From Selaginella tamariscina (taxonomy: Eukaryota > Streptophyta > Lycopodiopsida > Selaginellales > Selaginellaceae): 64,000 bases of DNA. The translations under genes were made by a program, and so were the position numbers. The stretch covers positions 772,501-836,500 of the forward strand of contig PUQB01000016.1 in NCBI GenBank assembly GCA_003024785.1. Reading direction: 5' to 3'. This document shows positions 45,770 to 58,800 of the stretch, piece after piece. The first letter of the stretch is position 1, and each line of letters opens with the position of its first letter. The notes beneath the pieces were generated by a model. The model was not told the DNA's origin, made no database searches, and saw only the letters and a program-made list of their open reading frames with translations.

Positions 45770-46373
45770 TCAATATACAAGGCTTGTTATTGATGACATT
45801 TTTTCACCATGGCACAAGATTAGTGGGCAGGCTACTGCTATAACAACATAGAACACAAAGACGCTGACCCCCATGCCAATGTTCCAGCGCTTCTGCGAGT
45901 GCCTCAGCAGCTCAACCTTAACAGGTTGGCTGCGTGTGTCAAACTCCACCCCATCTTCCATGAGCCGGTTTATAGATCTGTGTATAGCTATGGAGTTCCC
46001 CTTCTCGCCATCAATCTCATGCTGTATCTTGTCGCAGATGGCGAGCTTTTAACAAACCGCAATCCACACACCGATTGCTGCGTAAGTAGTGAGTACAAAA
46101 GGAATCCACCACTGGTTACATCTGATCCTTGATGCCTGAGCAAGAGCGGTGAGAATCACTCCCTGGAAGACAAAGTAGAACCCGAATAACTGGTAGATCT
46201 CATTATGTGTCTTAGCCAGTGCCTGCTCCTTCTGCTCGATCCTGCTCCGTGGAGTACGTTTCATTTTCGAACCTACGGAGTCGCAGTGTCAGTTCGGGAC
46301 TCTCTTGAATCTCCTTAAGAGGATTTCTTGTTCCGACACCAAGTGAAACAGAAGTAGATGCTTCTGAACTCAT
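45770..46373 (-). CDS. Small plant membrane protein of unknown function, disrupted
   Basis: Starts at 46373 with MSSEASTSVSLGVGTRNPLK, then ELTLRLR. It continues in another frame as KRTPRSRIEQKEQALAKTHN, a basic/coiled segment, and two hydrophobic spans (FGFYFVFQGVILTALAQAS; WWIPFVLTTYAAIGVWIAVC). After an in-frame TAA (46046-46048) the same frame resumes (KLAICDKIQHEIDGEKGN, MEDGVEFDTRS) and ends in a third span (GVSVFVFYVVIAVACPLIL), stop at 45770. Plants have short proteins of this layout without known role. One frame change near 46260 and one in-frame stop make this either a pseudogene or a stretch with sequence errors. The flanking codons remain well conserved, which argues against great age. 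Confidence 0.55.
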
Positions 46374-46997
46374 TTTCAACTACATCTTTTTATCAGGGAA
46401 TGTATTATATAACATTTACATAACAAGCACGCGGACGCACTGTGTGTTATACGCGTATTGTTGACTTGAATTATCGTGTTTCATGTAACCTGTTAACATG
46501 CTGATAGACAACATATTAAACTCTTTTTTAAATAATACTCAGTAACTGAAGAATAGCTAAGTATCAATCACATTTAAATGAAATAATTTGAGGATTAGTG
46601 GAAACGACTAACACACTGGTCCTTCCAGTTGCATTTTCAAAAACAGCTGAGAGCATGAATATTCTTGAATGCTCTCGAATATACCTGCGATACTGATAAA
46701 ATTATAATATAAAAATTCATTATTTTCTTCGATGTTATATGTTTTTAATTTTATTTAGTAATAACGATAAAGTATTTATTATCTAATATGAACTTATTAT
46801 AAAAAAAAGGATAAATGTTTTTTAACGACCTAAAAAATTATTTTTTAAAACTATCTTTATAAATACTTTTAAAATATATTTAATAATTCATTAATTATTT
46901 TATACTCCTAGAACGAAGTGTTAATTAACATATCAACATCATATATTAAGTATTAGATTTTTAGAAAATACTGCAGCAATTAAAAAATGACATTTGT
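46374..46997. other. AT-rich spacer
   Basis: No feature recognised. Confidence 0.6.
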
Positions 46998-47410
46998 AGT
47001 AAACGAGGGGTAAAGCACTACATACATATGCAGTCTATGCAGTCGAAGCTCGTTCCCGTACCAACAAATATGTACAGAAAGTGCATGAGTGTGTGTGACG
47101 CCAAGGACTTGTTCGATAACATGTCTTCCTCCAACATTGTTTCATGGACTAATTTCACTGTGAAATACGTGGAAAATGGGGAAACAACCATGAAGCACTG
47201 GAATTGCTTGCAAGTATGGAATGTAAACCAGGCTATGTTACATTCATGGCAGCTCTTCAAGGCCTAATGTGTTGGTTGGAGAAAGGCATGGCTATCCATG
47301 GGACAATTCAGAGCTGGATACCAACATCTTGATTCCAACTAACTTGGTCAACATGTATAGTAAATGTGATATAATATGCTTGAGATGTGTTTGCATACGC
47401 CTGACCAAAA
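46998..47410 (+). pseudogene. PPR gene fragment
   Basis: Reads MYRKCMSVCDAKDLFDNMSS, NIVSWTNFTVKYVENG, then in shifted frames EALELLASMECKPG, MAIHGTIQS and TNLVNMYSKCD. These are PLS-type PPR repeats covering about two repeats, without start or end. A dead fragment, not joined to the PPR gene at 61.3-62.9 kb. Confidence 0.75.
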
Positions 47411-48695
47411 TGTTGGGATGATATCGGACATTTATTAATCATATGTCTAATTGGAAATATCTTAGAACTTCGTATGTAATTTACAATGTTGAAATCAAAC
47501 CTTACATGCTTATGTGTATAGTTCCTTTTAAAGAAACTATAATTAAAAAGAACTCTAATGTTATAAAAAATCTGACACATCGTCTTGCTTTAGGAGGTCC
47601 ACACTTGGTATGAGATGTGTAATGTTTTTTTAATTTTGTCAATTTCTATTTAAATTCATTAAGGATTACTTTAAAATTGCATTACACCAAACTCACACAT
47701 AAGAACAAACCATTTACATGGATGTAGAAGTAAATAATGCATTGGACTTTGTAGTTGGTAGTGTTCTCTCTCAAGCTGACAAAGAATTATTAATCACAAT
47801 TGATTCGACTATGAACAACTTTACCATATGACTTTCCATTGTCATAAGTTCTTGGCACCAGAAATTAATTATAAGGTACATGATAAAGAACTTTTATCTA
47901 TGTAGGACTCATTTTGATAAGATTAAATCATGATTTATAATAACCACAAGAACTTCCATGTATTTCTAAACAACCCGAGTGCTGAGCCATCAATAATTTC
48001 GTTGGGCTCAATTTTTAACTTCATCATTACATACGTCCAAACTCTCAATAAGGTAAAGTAGATGCTTTGTCTCAATGTTTCTACCTTTTTCAATCAGGTG
48101 ATACAACATTCGACCAACAATAACATGCTCATTTAGGATTAGACCATTTGAAAGTGATGGTTGTTGAAGTAACTCCAACCCCAATGGACACTAGCATATT
48201 AGACATGGTTTGCACAACATTACTAGATGATGTCTTTGCACATAATGTCTTGAATCACATTATTGTTTATTGAGTTTCAAGTTTCAGTTCTAATTTTGAC
48301 CGTAGTGACTACAAACAAGTTGAAGTTTGAGATGGTTTGCTTTTCTATAACAAACTATTATGTATACCATAATGTCTCTATTGTCTCCAAGTATATAGTC
48401 TTGTCATGATGCCATTATTGCTAAAAAAAATTGAGCTCACAAAACAATTAAGCTTGTTATTCATAAGTACTAGTGACCTTAACTTTGTAAGCATATGGCT
48501 GACTTTGTATAAACTTGTGACATGTGTTGCCGATATAAGGTTCCTTGTCATAGTTACCAAAATTGCCATTTCTTTTGGAATTTTAGCTGTATAAAATGCA
48601 TACGTTTATTTGACGTTCATTTGCTCATCCGTTCCAAATTGACCCAAATAAAATATTCTTTTAGAATCTGGAATCTTTTAGGTTTCTTTCAAGTA
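47411..48695 (+). mobile_element. Old Ty3/gypsy fossil, left part (RNase H to integrase finger)
   Basis: From about 47740 the strand reads RNase-H words (DFVVGSVLSQADKELL, APEINYKVHDKELL, KVKADALSQ) and, near 48510, the end of the H2C2 integrase finger (TCDMCCRYKV). It is cut off at about 48690 by hAT sequence. The matching integrase core, chromodomain and LTR lie at 58.8-60.4 kb in the same strand and order, so the two parts are probably one element split by later insertions. Badly decayed. 47411-47740 holds no recognisable feature. Confidence 0.65.
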
Positions 48696-48699
48696 CAGT

Positions 48700-48883
48700 C
48701 AACAAAGTCGTGAGCAACAGCAAGCAATAGTGAGGAGGGTTTTGGGCAGAGTTCTAAGCAACAAGAGGGCTTTCAGCAGTGATGAGCAGTCACATTGGAG
48801 AGGAAACGAGCTGGATTTGGGATCTACACACTACACCAAATGGAGATAATTGGAAATGTAAGCATTGTAGAAAAATCCATAGT
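48700..48883 (+). mobile_element. hAT transposon, left part (start of BED finger)
   Basis: NGDNWKCKHCRKIHS is the first half of a BED zinc finger (CxxC). The second half (RLKRLRAHLGHV, with its His) lies at 56772 onward, after gypsy element 2 and its ATAGT target duplication. Confidence 0.75.
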
Positions 48884-49346
48884 TGTCATGACCCGATACA
48901 GGATACATGATACAGGATACGGTGCCTACAGAATATACCTACATGATATGTTTACAGATATACCTAAAGGATATGCCTACAGGATAAGGGACGTCATTTT
49001 TAGCTCATGGCTAGATTAGCTCTTGGAATATATCTTTAGCTCATGCGTAGATTAGCTCTTGAAGTTGTGAGCATAAAAGCTCCGACCTAATTGTTGTACA
49101 ATCAATTACTATCAACCCTAGTCATTCTACAATTATTCTTATCTTGTTCTTGTCTTGCTCCTTGCCTCCTGTTCTCGTATTGTTTCTAGTTCATGTCCTG
49201 CTCTTGTTTTGTTCCTAGTCCTTGTCCTGCTCCTGAGTCAAGCCTCCTTACTCTTGGATCGTGACTTGACATTCTACTCTTGTCTTATTCCTAGTCCTTA
49301 TCCTGCTCTTGAGTCAAGCCTCCTTGCTCTTGGATCATGGTTGACA
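48884..49346 (+). repeat. 5' LTR of gypsy element 2
   Basis: TGTCATGACC...TTGACA, 463 bp, with the same GATACAGGATAC words and CATAAAAG box as element 1. Confidence 0.88.
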
Positions 49347-50745
49347 GTTTCATAGTAACTGCTTTATAACTCCCCGATTTCTAGTTATTTTGTTTTCCTT
49401 GGTTTTTCTCCTTTGTTATTCTCCTTTTTTCTTTCATAGATCATGGCCGATTTTGAGCAATTTCAATGCGAGCACCAAATGTTGCTTCATGAGCTGGCCA
49501 CTTTGTGCCAAATAGTCATATATCTGCAAGGTTTCACCAAACGCGGCGCATGCAGCTGTTGATGCATCCTCCAAGGCTGCTACATAGGCTCTCTCTCAAG
49601 CATCCGTGGTTTCCTCTCCATCGAATTCTTCTTCAGAGCCAAAGATTAGCATGCCAGAGAAGTTTAGTGGCAATCGTGTCGATTTTCAAGGTTTTCTAAA
49701 TCAAATCAAACTTTTGATCCACATGCAATCACACTGCTACTTAACTGATGCACAAAAGGTTGGCCTTTTGGCATCTTTACTAGTTGGATCTCCACGGCTT
49801 GGGTTGCTCCTTTGTTGGAGCATGACGACTCATTGATGGAAGACCTTAAAGGATTCGTGGCTGCCTGCTTTAGAAATCCCGATAAGTATCATTCCGCATG
49901 CATGAAGTTATGGAAGCTCACACAAAGATTCCAACCAGCTTCCATCTATGCATCCGAATTTTAGCAAATTTGCATGAACATTCTATGTGACGAGACTGCA
50001 TTGATTGAACACTTCTGTTTTGGGTTGAGGGATGACGTGAAGGACCTTCTTCTTATGTTACCGGATGCCCAAACTTTAGCAGAGATCATGCAATAGGCCA
50101 TTTGTTGCAATAATTGTTTGTTCGAGCGTCGTCAAGAAAAATCCCGCCAACAGTTCATGCAAGCCAATCCTATAGCTGTAGCACATGTTCCTACGATACC
50201 TTCTAGAGTAGTTCCTATGGAGGTTGAAAAATATAAGCGTGGTCCACTTTCAGTTACAGAGAAGCAATGTTGACACGGTGAGAACTTGTGTTTGTATTGT
50301 GGTGAAGCAGGACACATGGTGACAGAATGTTCTATTAAAGCCAGGAAGTTTAAGACGCATGAAGTTGAAGCTGAAGTTCAGTCGAAAAACTTCAATGTTC
50401 ATTTCATCTAGGAGCCGCGAAGTTGGACGCAAGTGAAGGCTCCATTAGTGCTGCTCATACCATCCCATTACTCAAGTTTTATGTACACATTCACCTTAAT
50501 AATCGAGAGCTCAAGGAGTTTGCCCTGTTAAACACTGGTGTAAATACATGCTTCATGGATGACACTTTTGCAACTCAGCATGGCATTCCAGTGATGAAGT
50601 TGAAGCGTGCAACTCCTGTAGAGGTTGCAGATGGTCGTCTAATTGCTTTTGGCAAAGTTACCCATGCTACCACACCTCTCTCTTGCACTCATGGTGCATT
50701 CAACTGTTCGATTTCCTTTAACTTGATCAAGACTCGGACGACTCC

Positions 50746-52694
50746 AATCATAGTTTTTACTATGACTCGACCCCTTACTTTGGATGTTGACTGTTGTTAC
50801 CTATCACCAGATACCAAGTGCACTAAGCGGGCCTGTTTCCTACTACATCTAGGGTACTATGTTTTTTTAGCTCATGACCATATTAGACTCATGACTAGAT
50901 TAGCTTGGAGTTGTGAGTATAAAAGCTCCGACTTGAAATTGACATATTATATATATACTTTAGCATTTCTCAATAATATTGTATCTTTGTGTGTGTACAT
51001 AAGATGGAGAAGCTAGTTATGTTAAAGTCTTTTTGGGATGTGCAAGCATCAAATCTTCATGCTTTAAAGACTTGGCCGGGTGTCATTAGGTATTTGCAGG
51101 AAACTCTAAGTGAAGCTAGAACTTACCTTCTAGAAACCCACCCCCAATTTTGACATCCCAGTTAGGCTAATTGTTAATGTAGATGAGTTCGGCATAGGAA
51201 CACCCCTAGGGTTGACCTAACTCTAGGGTTGCCCTAACCCACGCCCTAAAAACCCTCACCCCCTTGGGTAGGGTTTTAGGGTTAGAGTTAGGCTAAGTTA
51301 AACACTCTCTCATTAACTTAATAAGGGACTAGCTAATTTAGTGCCAGCCCACATACACATACAGGAAAAGGGAGGGAGGAAGGGAGGGAGGGGGGGAGGG
51401 GGGGCTCCATCACATAAATAAGGTAAAGTATATGTAGGAGAGCTCCTAGTTTCATGACTAAGTTTGTTGCTCTTCTGCCGGTGCAAGCTCTAGCTGTGTC
51501 GTTAAGGCACAACCCTCTGTCGTGCCACCCTAACTTCCAGATGATAGGGGTACGTCCCACCTTTGGGGTAGCTTACCCTTAACATTGGCGAATCCATGCC
51601 TGGAGGTTTTGTCGGGATGCACGTTCTAAGAGGCAGAGGTTGTGGCTTGTCTCCAGCCTCTTCCTTCACATCAAGCTAGGTATAGCACTCATGGTCAAGC
51701 AAGACACATCTGTGTCCTTGACCGGCTGTGGGTGTGGAATCTTGTTTGACGAGTTCACATTACCAATTCCTGAGGGTTCACTAAGGGGTTCTAGAGTTGG
51801 CATTTAGGGGCCATGTTTGTGGCACTTGGTGCAACTCTCGAATCTAAAAGGTTATGGCATGATAGCCCACATCGTGGAAGGCAGTGTCACATGGAGATGT
51901 GACACTAGGCTAAACGTCACACGATACACCCGAGGCACGCCCTTTGGGTTGTGTCATGGTTTGTCGCCAAGGGGTTGGATACTCTAGTAAACGTACATGC
52001 TTGTGTTTACACTAGGGTGTTAAACCTTGAGCATTCGCTCAAGGAAGGTTAGGTCTCGTAACTAGGTGTGCTTTGGCACACTAGTTAGGGGGTGTTCTTC
52101 TTAGGATCTAAGGGTTGAACAACCTAAGCTCATTAGCAAAAGCCCTATCATGAGACACTCGCAGGTCATGTACTTAGGGTTATCCAAACCTAGCCTTAGG
52201 GAGTTTGCTTAGTAGAACACTCGTGTCCACCTACGGCGCACACTTGTGTCTTCACTAAGTACTAGCCCTAGGTCTAGGGTATGACTTGGCCACTCAAACC
52301 TTAGGGGTTAGTCGTGGTTCAGGGTACCCTTGTTGCCCTAAAGGGGTTGTACTCCCGGATGAGGGTGATTCCTTAAGGGTAAGTGACGATGCCTTAGCTC
52401 TGTTACAAGGGTATGTGTGAGACACATCTCCTTTGTGGGGTTAGGGCATGAGCCTGTCTAGGTCTACTGGGACAAGATCCTAAAGTCTACTCGAGTTATC
52501 CTCTAGGGTTCAGGGATGGTCATTATAGGGGACTTAGGGTAGGACTCTAAATCTTTTGCCTAATTGGGCCCTGAGTCAGACTCTTAAGGGTTATCTTGGA
52601 AGACTTAGCGTTGTTCACATAGGGTGATGACGCCGAATGGCCACTTGGCAGCCACTGTTGCCACGTGTTGGCCCTTTGGGTTAAAACTCTGACA
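50746..52694 (+). mobile_element. R1 LTR nested in gypsy element 2, rearranged
   Basis: Element 1 shows the uninterrupted target (ACTCCATCGTTTTAGG near 20625). Here it is split between 50745 and 52695 by R1. The copy contains a foreign patch at about 50808-51050: an inverted piece of R1 itself (AGTGCACTAAGCGGG...CATCTAGGG) followed by about 75 bp of gypsy LTR (TAGCTCATGACC...AAAAGCTCCGACTTG). Confidence 0.8.
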
Positions 52695-55600
52695 CCCATC
52701 GTTTTAGGCATGTTATGATTCATGATTGCAAATCCTCAGATCGACTGGAGGTCTAGGACACTCACATTTTCCTCTGGCAGCCAAGATCAATTCTATACCT
52801 TCCTGTGTGCAAGATATAACCTTAGTGTCTGAGGTAGTACAAGTTATAATGTTTGTTCCTGTATCAGTGTTGAAGATTCCTCCTCAACAGGATTCACTTC
52901 ATGTTAATTCGTTCACACATCCGCAGACTCTCTCAACTCCTATAAGTTCACGGATTCCTATACAGGGTTCTTCCAATCCTGTATCAGTGTCGAAGGTTCC
53001 TCCTTAACAGAATCCATCTCCTTGTCAGTTCGTCAGCACATTCGCAGGTTCTCCTTACTTCTGTGAATTCATAGACTTTTGTATAGGATTCTTCCAATCT
53101 ATACACTCATCAACATCCGCACAGGTTTTCCCAATCCTACCTCTTTTCATTACTCTGCTTTTGTTCCATCCCTCAAGATCCTTCCTCTTTTTCATCACAA
53201 GCTCCCTCCTTCTCCTCTCCGAGTTCTTACCACTAATGCATGAACTTGCCACTGATCCTGCTCCTTTTCATCTTTTGCTTTCAAGTAACTCCTACGTCCT
53301 CTTCTACCTTTTGTATCTGACTCTCCTGTTTTTCAACCCCTTCTCCTCCTTTACTTCTTCCTTGCCATCCAAGTATCACTCCTTCAGGACGTTTTTGACA
53401 AGCACAAGGCTACAGTTCTTCTTATTCACATGTCCTACGACTGTCCTATCAATTTTGTGAAAGGAAAGACTCCACCGTTCGGACCGATTTATGCACTGTC
53501 ACCTACAGAATTGGAGGTTCTTCGTCAGTACATCGAGGAAACTTGGCATCCGGCTTCATTCGTCACTCAAAGTCCCCTACAGGAGCACCTATCTTCTTTG
53601 TCAAGAAGAAAGATGGGAGTTTGCGTTTGTTGTGGACTAAGGTTTGAATCAAGTCACCATCGGAATCGATACCCATTGCCATTGATCCGAACTTCTCGAT
53701 CGGCTACGAGGAGCAAAGGTGTTCACGAAGATTGACTTACAAGGGGCCTACAATCTTGTACGGATTGTCCAGGCGATGAGTGGAAGACTGCCTTTCGTAC
53801 AAGGTATGGACATTTCAAGTACACGGTGATGCCTTTCGGACTTACAATGCCCCAGCCGTGTTCCAACACATGGTGAAGACATCTTTCACTTCTTGACCAG
53901 TTTGTGGTGATCTACCTCGATGACATTTTGATTTTCTCCAAGGACCAGGCGGCACATGACAAGCATGTATAACTAGTTCTACAGAAGGCTTGTGAGCATG
54001 GCTGTATGCAAGTTGGAGAAGTGTTTTTTCGACAGGGATACTGTGGAGTTCTTGGGCTACATCGTCTCTCCTGCTGGCGTTTCCATGGACATGCACAAGG
54101 TGAAGACTATCATGGAGTGGGAGAGGCCCAAGTCTGTATGAGACGTACAATGTTTCCTTGGCTTTGCAAACTTCTACAGGCGATTCATACAGACTTCTCC
54201 AAGCGTGTACTTCCACTCACGGAACTCACCAAGCGCACAGGGTTTTCTCTTGGTCCGACAAGGGGAACATGCATTCAACACTCAAGGACGCCTTCACGAC
54301 AGCTCCGATTTTAGCACATCCTGATCCTTCTCGTCCCTTCTTCGTTGAAGCAGATGCTCGGATTTTGCAGTAGGTTCTATCCTATCACAAGTTGGAGAAG
54401 ACAAGTTACTCATCCTGTAGCTTTCACTCTCGTAAGTTCCTTTCGGCGAGATCAATTACGAGATTCATGACAAGGAACTCAAGGCCATTGTGGATTCGTT
54501 CGAGGAGTGGCGCATTTCCTAAAGGTGCTGCATCCTGTACAAGTTCTTACGGATCACAAGAACCTGGAGTTTTTCAAACGGCTCGAGTTCTCAGCGACAG
54601 GCTAGGTGGGCAATTCCTATCACGTTTTGATTTTGTCATCATCTACAGGCCTTTTTCAAATGGCAAGGGATGCATTGTCTAGGCGCTCTTACCTTGCACC
54701 AACCCTGGCGATCCTGCATATGACTGTCAAAAGCAAGTGTTGTTGGGTCCTGATGTTTTCGCTTGCAGCACTACAGGTTCATCAGGCTCCAACATATTCA
54801 ACACTTCTATAGGACATCCATTTGCAATTGGCTACAGACGACTTGGCAAAGAATGTGTTCTCACACATTAGTCCTGACATCGCAAGCTCCTCTTCCTCCA
54901 GTTCCCGTACAGACTACAAGTTGTTTGCCATATAGGATGGACTCTGTACCGGGAAGGTCTCTGTACATTCCTGTTGGTGTTTACAGGACTTGTGTGGTAC
55001 AGGATTGTCATGATACCCGGCTACATAGACATTTTGGTGTGGCCAAGACAGTGAGTTGGTGACTCGCAACTATTGGTGGCCTGGGTTGCGAGGTTTTGTG
55101 GAAAGTTTGTACGGAGTTGTGACACTGCAACAGGTCGAAGATGCCTCGTCACATGCCCTCTGGTCTTCTTCGTCCTCTTCCTGTTCCTTCTGCTCCTTGG
55201 AGATCCATTTCTATGGATTTCCTCACAGATCTTCCTCCTTCTCGTGGATTTGATGCAGTTCTTGTGGTGGTTGACCGTTTCACCAAACAGGCTCATTTCC
55301 TACCATGTAACAAGACAGCTACAGGTCAGCAACTGCTGAGTTAGTGATCCGCAAAGTGTTTCGACATCATGGTCGTCTTGAGAGCATTGTTTCTGATTAA
55401 GGCCCACAATTCATGTCCAGATTTTGGCAAGAGCTTCTCCAAAGTCTACAAGTTAAAGCAAATCTTTCTTCAGGATATCATCCGCAAACTGTGAACAGTC
55501 AGAATGCACAATTCAAACGTTGGAACAATATCTTCGCTACTTCATCAGTTACCAACAAGACAACTGGTTGGACCTTCTTCCTCTAGCAGAGTTTGCTTAC

Positions 55601-56282
55601 AAGAACTTCGTTCATGCATTTACAAGCCAGACACCTTCTTTGCTCTTACAAGCTACCATCCACGTTTTGATTTTGCTCCTCATGCTTCTCCTACTTCCGC
55701 TCCTACAGTATAGGATCGTCTCCATCATCTTCGTCAGGTATAGGATGATCTCCAAATTCATCTACAACAGGCATAGGAACGGTACAAGCGTTATGCTGAT
55801 GCTCATCGTCAGTCGGCACCTGCACATAAGATTAGTGATCTGTGTGGCTTCTTCGTCGACATACTCACATTAACATGCCTTCTTCTAAGTTGGATTTTTA
55901 ACGATTGGGCCCCTATAGGATTGCGGCTGAGGTCAATCCTATAGCTTTCTATTAGAGCTCCCATCTATTGTGAAACTTCATCATGTGTTTCACACCTCTT
56001 TGTTGGAACTGTACCATCCTTCTTCTCTTCATGGTCGTGCTTCTTTTCCTCCCCTCCTATAGTCATTGACGATGAACCTAAGTATGAAGTTGCAGCCATT
56101 CTTGATTCTTGTCTTTATCGCTGCCAACTTCAATACTTAGTGGATTGGAAAGGTTATTTGCCCACCGATCGCACTTGGGAACTTGCATCCAATTTACTTC
56201 ATGCTTCTTCCAAGGTTGCTACCTTCCATCGACGTTATCCTGCTAAACCGGACTCGTGGAACTCGTCTTTAGGAGGAGGTGT

Positions 56283-56768
56283 TGTCACACTCGATACATG
56301 ATACAAGATACAGGATACGGGATACAGAATATGCCTATAGATTATATATAGGATATGCCTACATGATATATATATAGGATATGCCTACATGATATACCTA
56401 CAGGATAAGGGACATCAGTTTTAGCTCATGGCTAGATTATCTCTTGGAGTATATTTTTAGCTCATGCCTAGATTAGCTCTTGGAGTTGTGAGCATAAAAG
56501 CTCCAACTTAATTGTTGTACAATCAGTTACTATCAACACTAGTCATTTTACGATTATTCTTGTCTTGTTCTTGTCTTGCTCCTTGCGTCCTGTTATCGTC
56601 TTGTTCCTAGTTCTTGTCTTGCTCTTGTCTTATTTCTAGTCCTTGTCTTGCTCCTGAGTCAAGCCTCCTTGCTCTTGGATCGTGGCTTGACATCATGCTC
56701 TTGTCTTGTTTCTAGTCTTTATTCTGCTCCTGAGTTAAGCCTCCTTACTCTTGGATCGTGACTTGATA
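56283..56768 (+). repeat. 3' LTR of gypsy element 2
   Basis: TGTCACACTC...TTGATA, 486 bp, followed by the ATAGT target duplication. Confidence 0.88.
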
Positions 56769-58800
56769 ATAGTGGTAGATTGAAACGTCTGAGGGCACAT
56801 TTAGGCCATGTGAGAGGACAAGACATTCAGTTTTGTGATGGAGTGGAAGAATCTATGAGAAAGAGGTGTGGGAGGCATATATGAGAGATTATGCCCCTTC
56901 TGTAGCAAAAGGTTCCAATAGACAACAAAAATGCAATAACTCAGATGACTCAAGTAGTAAGTAGAAGGAGCATGCTCAGGAGCAACATCTGTGCAGTCTT
57001 CTTCAGATGCATGTGGTGCCAACTTTGGATGGCAGCAAATGCCTACACATTTGCAAATTGCAACAAATGCCAGTACGGGGCAATTGCACAGGAGTTCTCA
57101 AGGGAGGATTGAAGTCCAAAATCAATATTTCAAGGATGCTGATGTTCCCATACGTAGATTTATGTTTGCAAATGCCATACCATTCAACATCATTAGATCT
57201 CCATTCTAGAAGGATATGCTAGCAGCTGTTGGAAGAACATGCCCAGCTTATGTTGCTATTTCACCCAAGTTTGAAGCAATTAAAGTGTAGCATTTGAATG
57301 TAGAAGTTTACATGAGAGAATGCAACCTGTTAGAGATGGCTAGAAAAAGTATGGTTGCACTATAATCACTGATGGATGGCAATGTTCCAGAAAAACTTCA
57401 TGGTTGTTAGTGTGCATGGAAGCGTATTCTTGAAAGTTGTGGAAGCTTTTGATGTCACTAAAATAGCGCATTGGTGATATGATCAGTTAAAGCCATTGAT
57501 TTTGGAGATAGGGCATGAGAATATTGTTCAACTTGCGACAAACAATGTTGAAAACTACATTAAGATGGGGAAGTACATGTTTCAGGATTTCCCACACATC
57601 ATTCATGGACGATGTGTTTGTCACGTTTTAGATCTTTTATGTGAAGACATTGGAAAATTGGATTGGGTGTAGCCTTTGGTTAAAGGTTGTGAGAAGTTGG
57701 TGACATTCTTCACTAAATGGTCAAAGTTATTAGTTGCATTTTGGAAGTTTGCTCCACGAGACCTTGTGAAGCCATCTAGCACACGCTTTGCTTACAACTT
57801 TTTGGTTATAAATCAGTTTTGTGAAGAGAGGATGTTACGAGCTTTACAGCAAGTCATCTTTCATGATGATTAGTTTGTAAAATGGAATCAAATTCCAAGG
57901 GCTGAGGAGGTAGAGTCATTGATCAAGAACAATTAGTTCTGGTTTTCATGCTCAAAACTTTTAACGATTATGGGGCCTATTTTGAAAGTTTTGAAAATGG
58001 CTAAGAGGGAGCTAATATGGTCATTATTTTTTAAGTCATGGATCACATGCAAGAAATTTTGCAGAAGTTTCATAAAATACAATTATCATAACTACTAAAG
58101 TCTAATAATATATTTTGAAAAAAGTATCTCAAGGACCAACTATCATCGTTGGATTATGAATGCATAATATATTACAGAGTGTTGGTCGTTGTTTACATCC
58201 TCTTTAGAGGGATATGCCTGAGGATGCTAAAGTAAAATGTGATTTACATGTTTATTTTCATTTGATTGCTGAAGATATAGAGAAGGAAAGGGAGTTGACC
58301 CTGTAGTACATCAGGTTTAAAACTCGTGGGGTTTTTGAGCTTCATATAGAGATTGCTAAAGATAGACAAATGTGTTTGATGGTGTGCGATGGTGGGATGA
58401 GTATGGAGACCAACTTCCAGCTTTATAGCAAGTAGCTCGACGTGTGCTAAGCCAATGTGTTTTTATTTCTCAGAAAGAAATTTGAGTGTATGGAATATTG
58501 TCTAAACAAAAAGGAGGACTAGGTTGAGACCGTAAACATGAAGAAATTGGTGTATTGTTACACCAATTTAAGGCTCATGCTTGCAATTGATAAAGGAATG
58601 GATCTGAAAGAAGTGGATTTTGATAAGTTAAAGTTAGAAGCTCAATGGTAACGGTTACTTGATATGTAAGACAAATTAGAAGATTTTGAAGAATTTCTGA
58701 AGTCAGTGGCAAGAAAAAGAGCAACAGCAAGAAGAACAGGAAGAGTTGGAAAAAGATTATTATAAAGAAGAAGAAGAAGGGAAGTTCTAATTTTGACGAT
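56769..58800 (+). mobile_element. hAT transposase remnant, right part
   Basis: Continues the BED finger (RLKRLRAHLGHVRGQDIQFC). Then come the DUF659-type core (near 57350, ITDGWQCSRKTSW; near 57540-57650, VENYIKMGKYMFQDFPH, CVCHVLDLLCEDIGKLDW; 57770-57870, STRFAYNFLVINQF) and the C-terminal dimerisation region (near 58540, VETVNMKKLVY, TNLRLML). Several stops and shifts make it inactive. Terminal inverted repeats and the 8-bp target duplication could not be fixed with confidence. Confidence 0.75.

Larger units (their letters stand above)
48884..56768 (+). mobile_element. Ty3/gypsy chromovirus fossil (element 2), full length with nested LTR
   Basis: Same family as element 1. It has both LTRs and a 5-bp target duplication ATAGT (48879-48883 and 56769-56773). 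Total 7.9 kb, because an R1 LTR (50746-52694) sits in its protease region. Parts: gag about 49440-50410, protease region about 50420-50745 continuing at 52695, reverse transcriptase and RNase H about 53440-54690, integrase about 55000-55720, chromodomain about 56060-56210. Broken, with many disruptions; LTRs clearly diverged. Confidence 0.9.

Noticed and set aside
46046-46048. Stop-codon readthrough or recoding in the membrane-protein gene
   Set aside because: No recoding signal is visible, and a second disruption lies upstream; error or decay is simpler.
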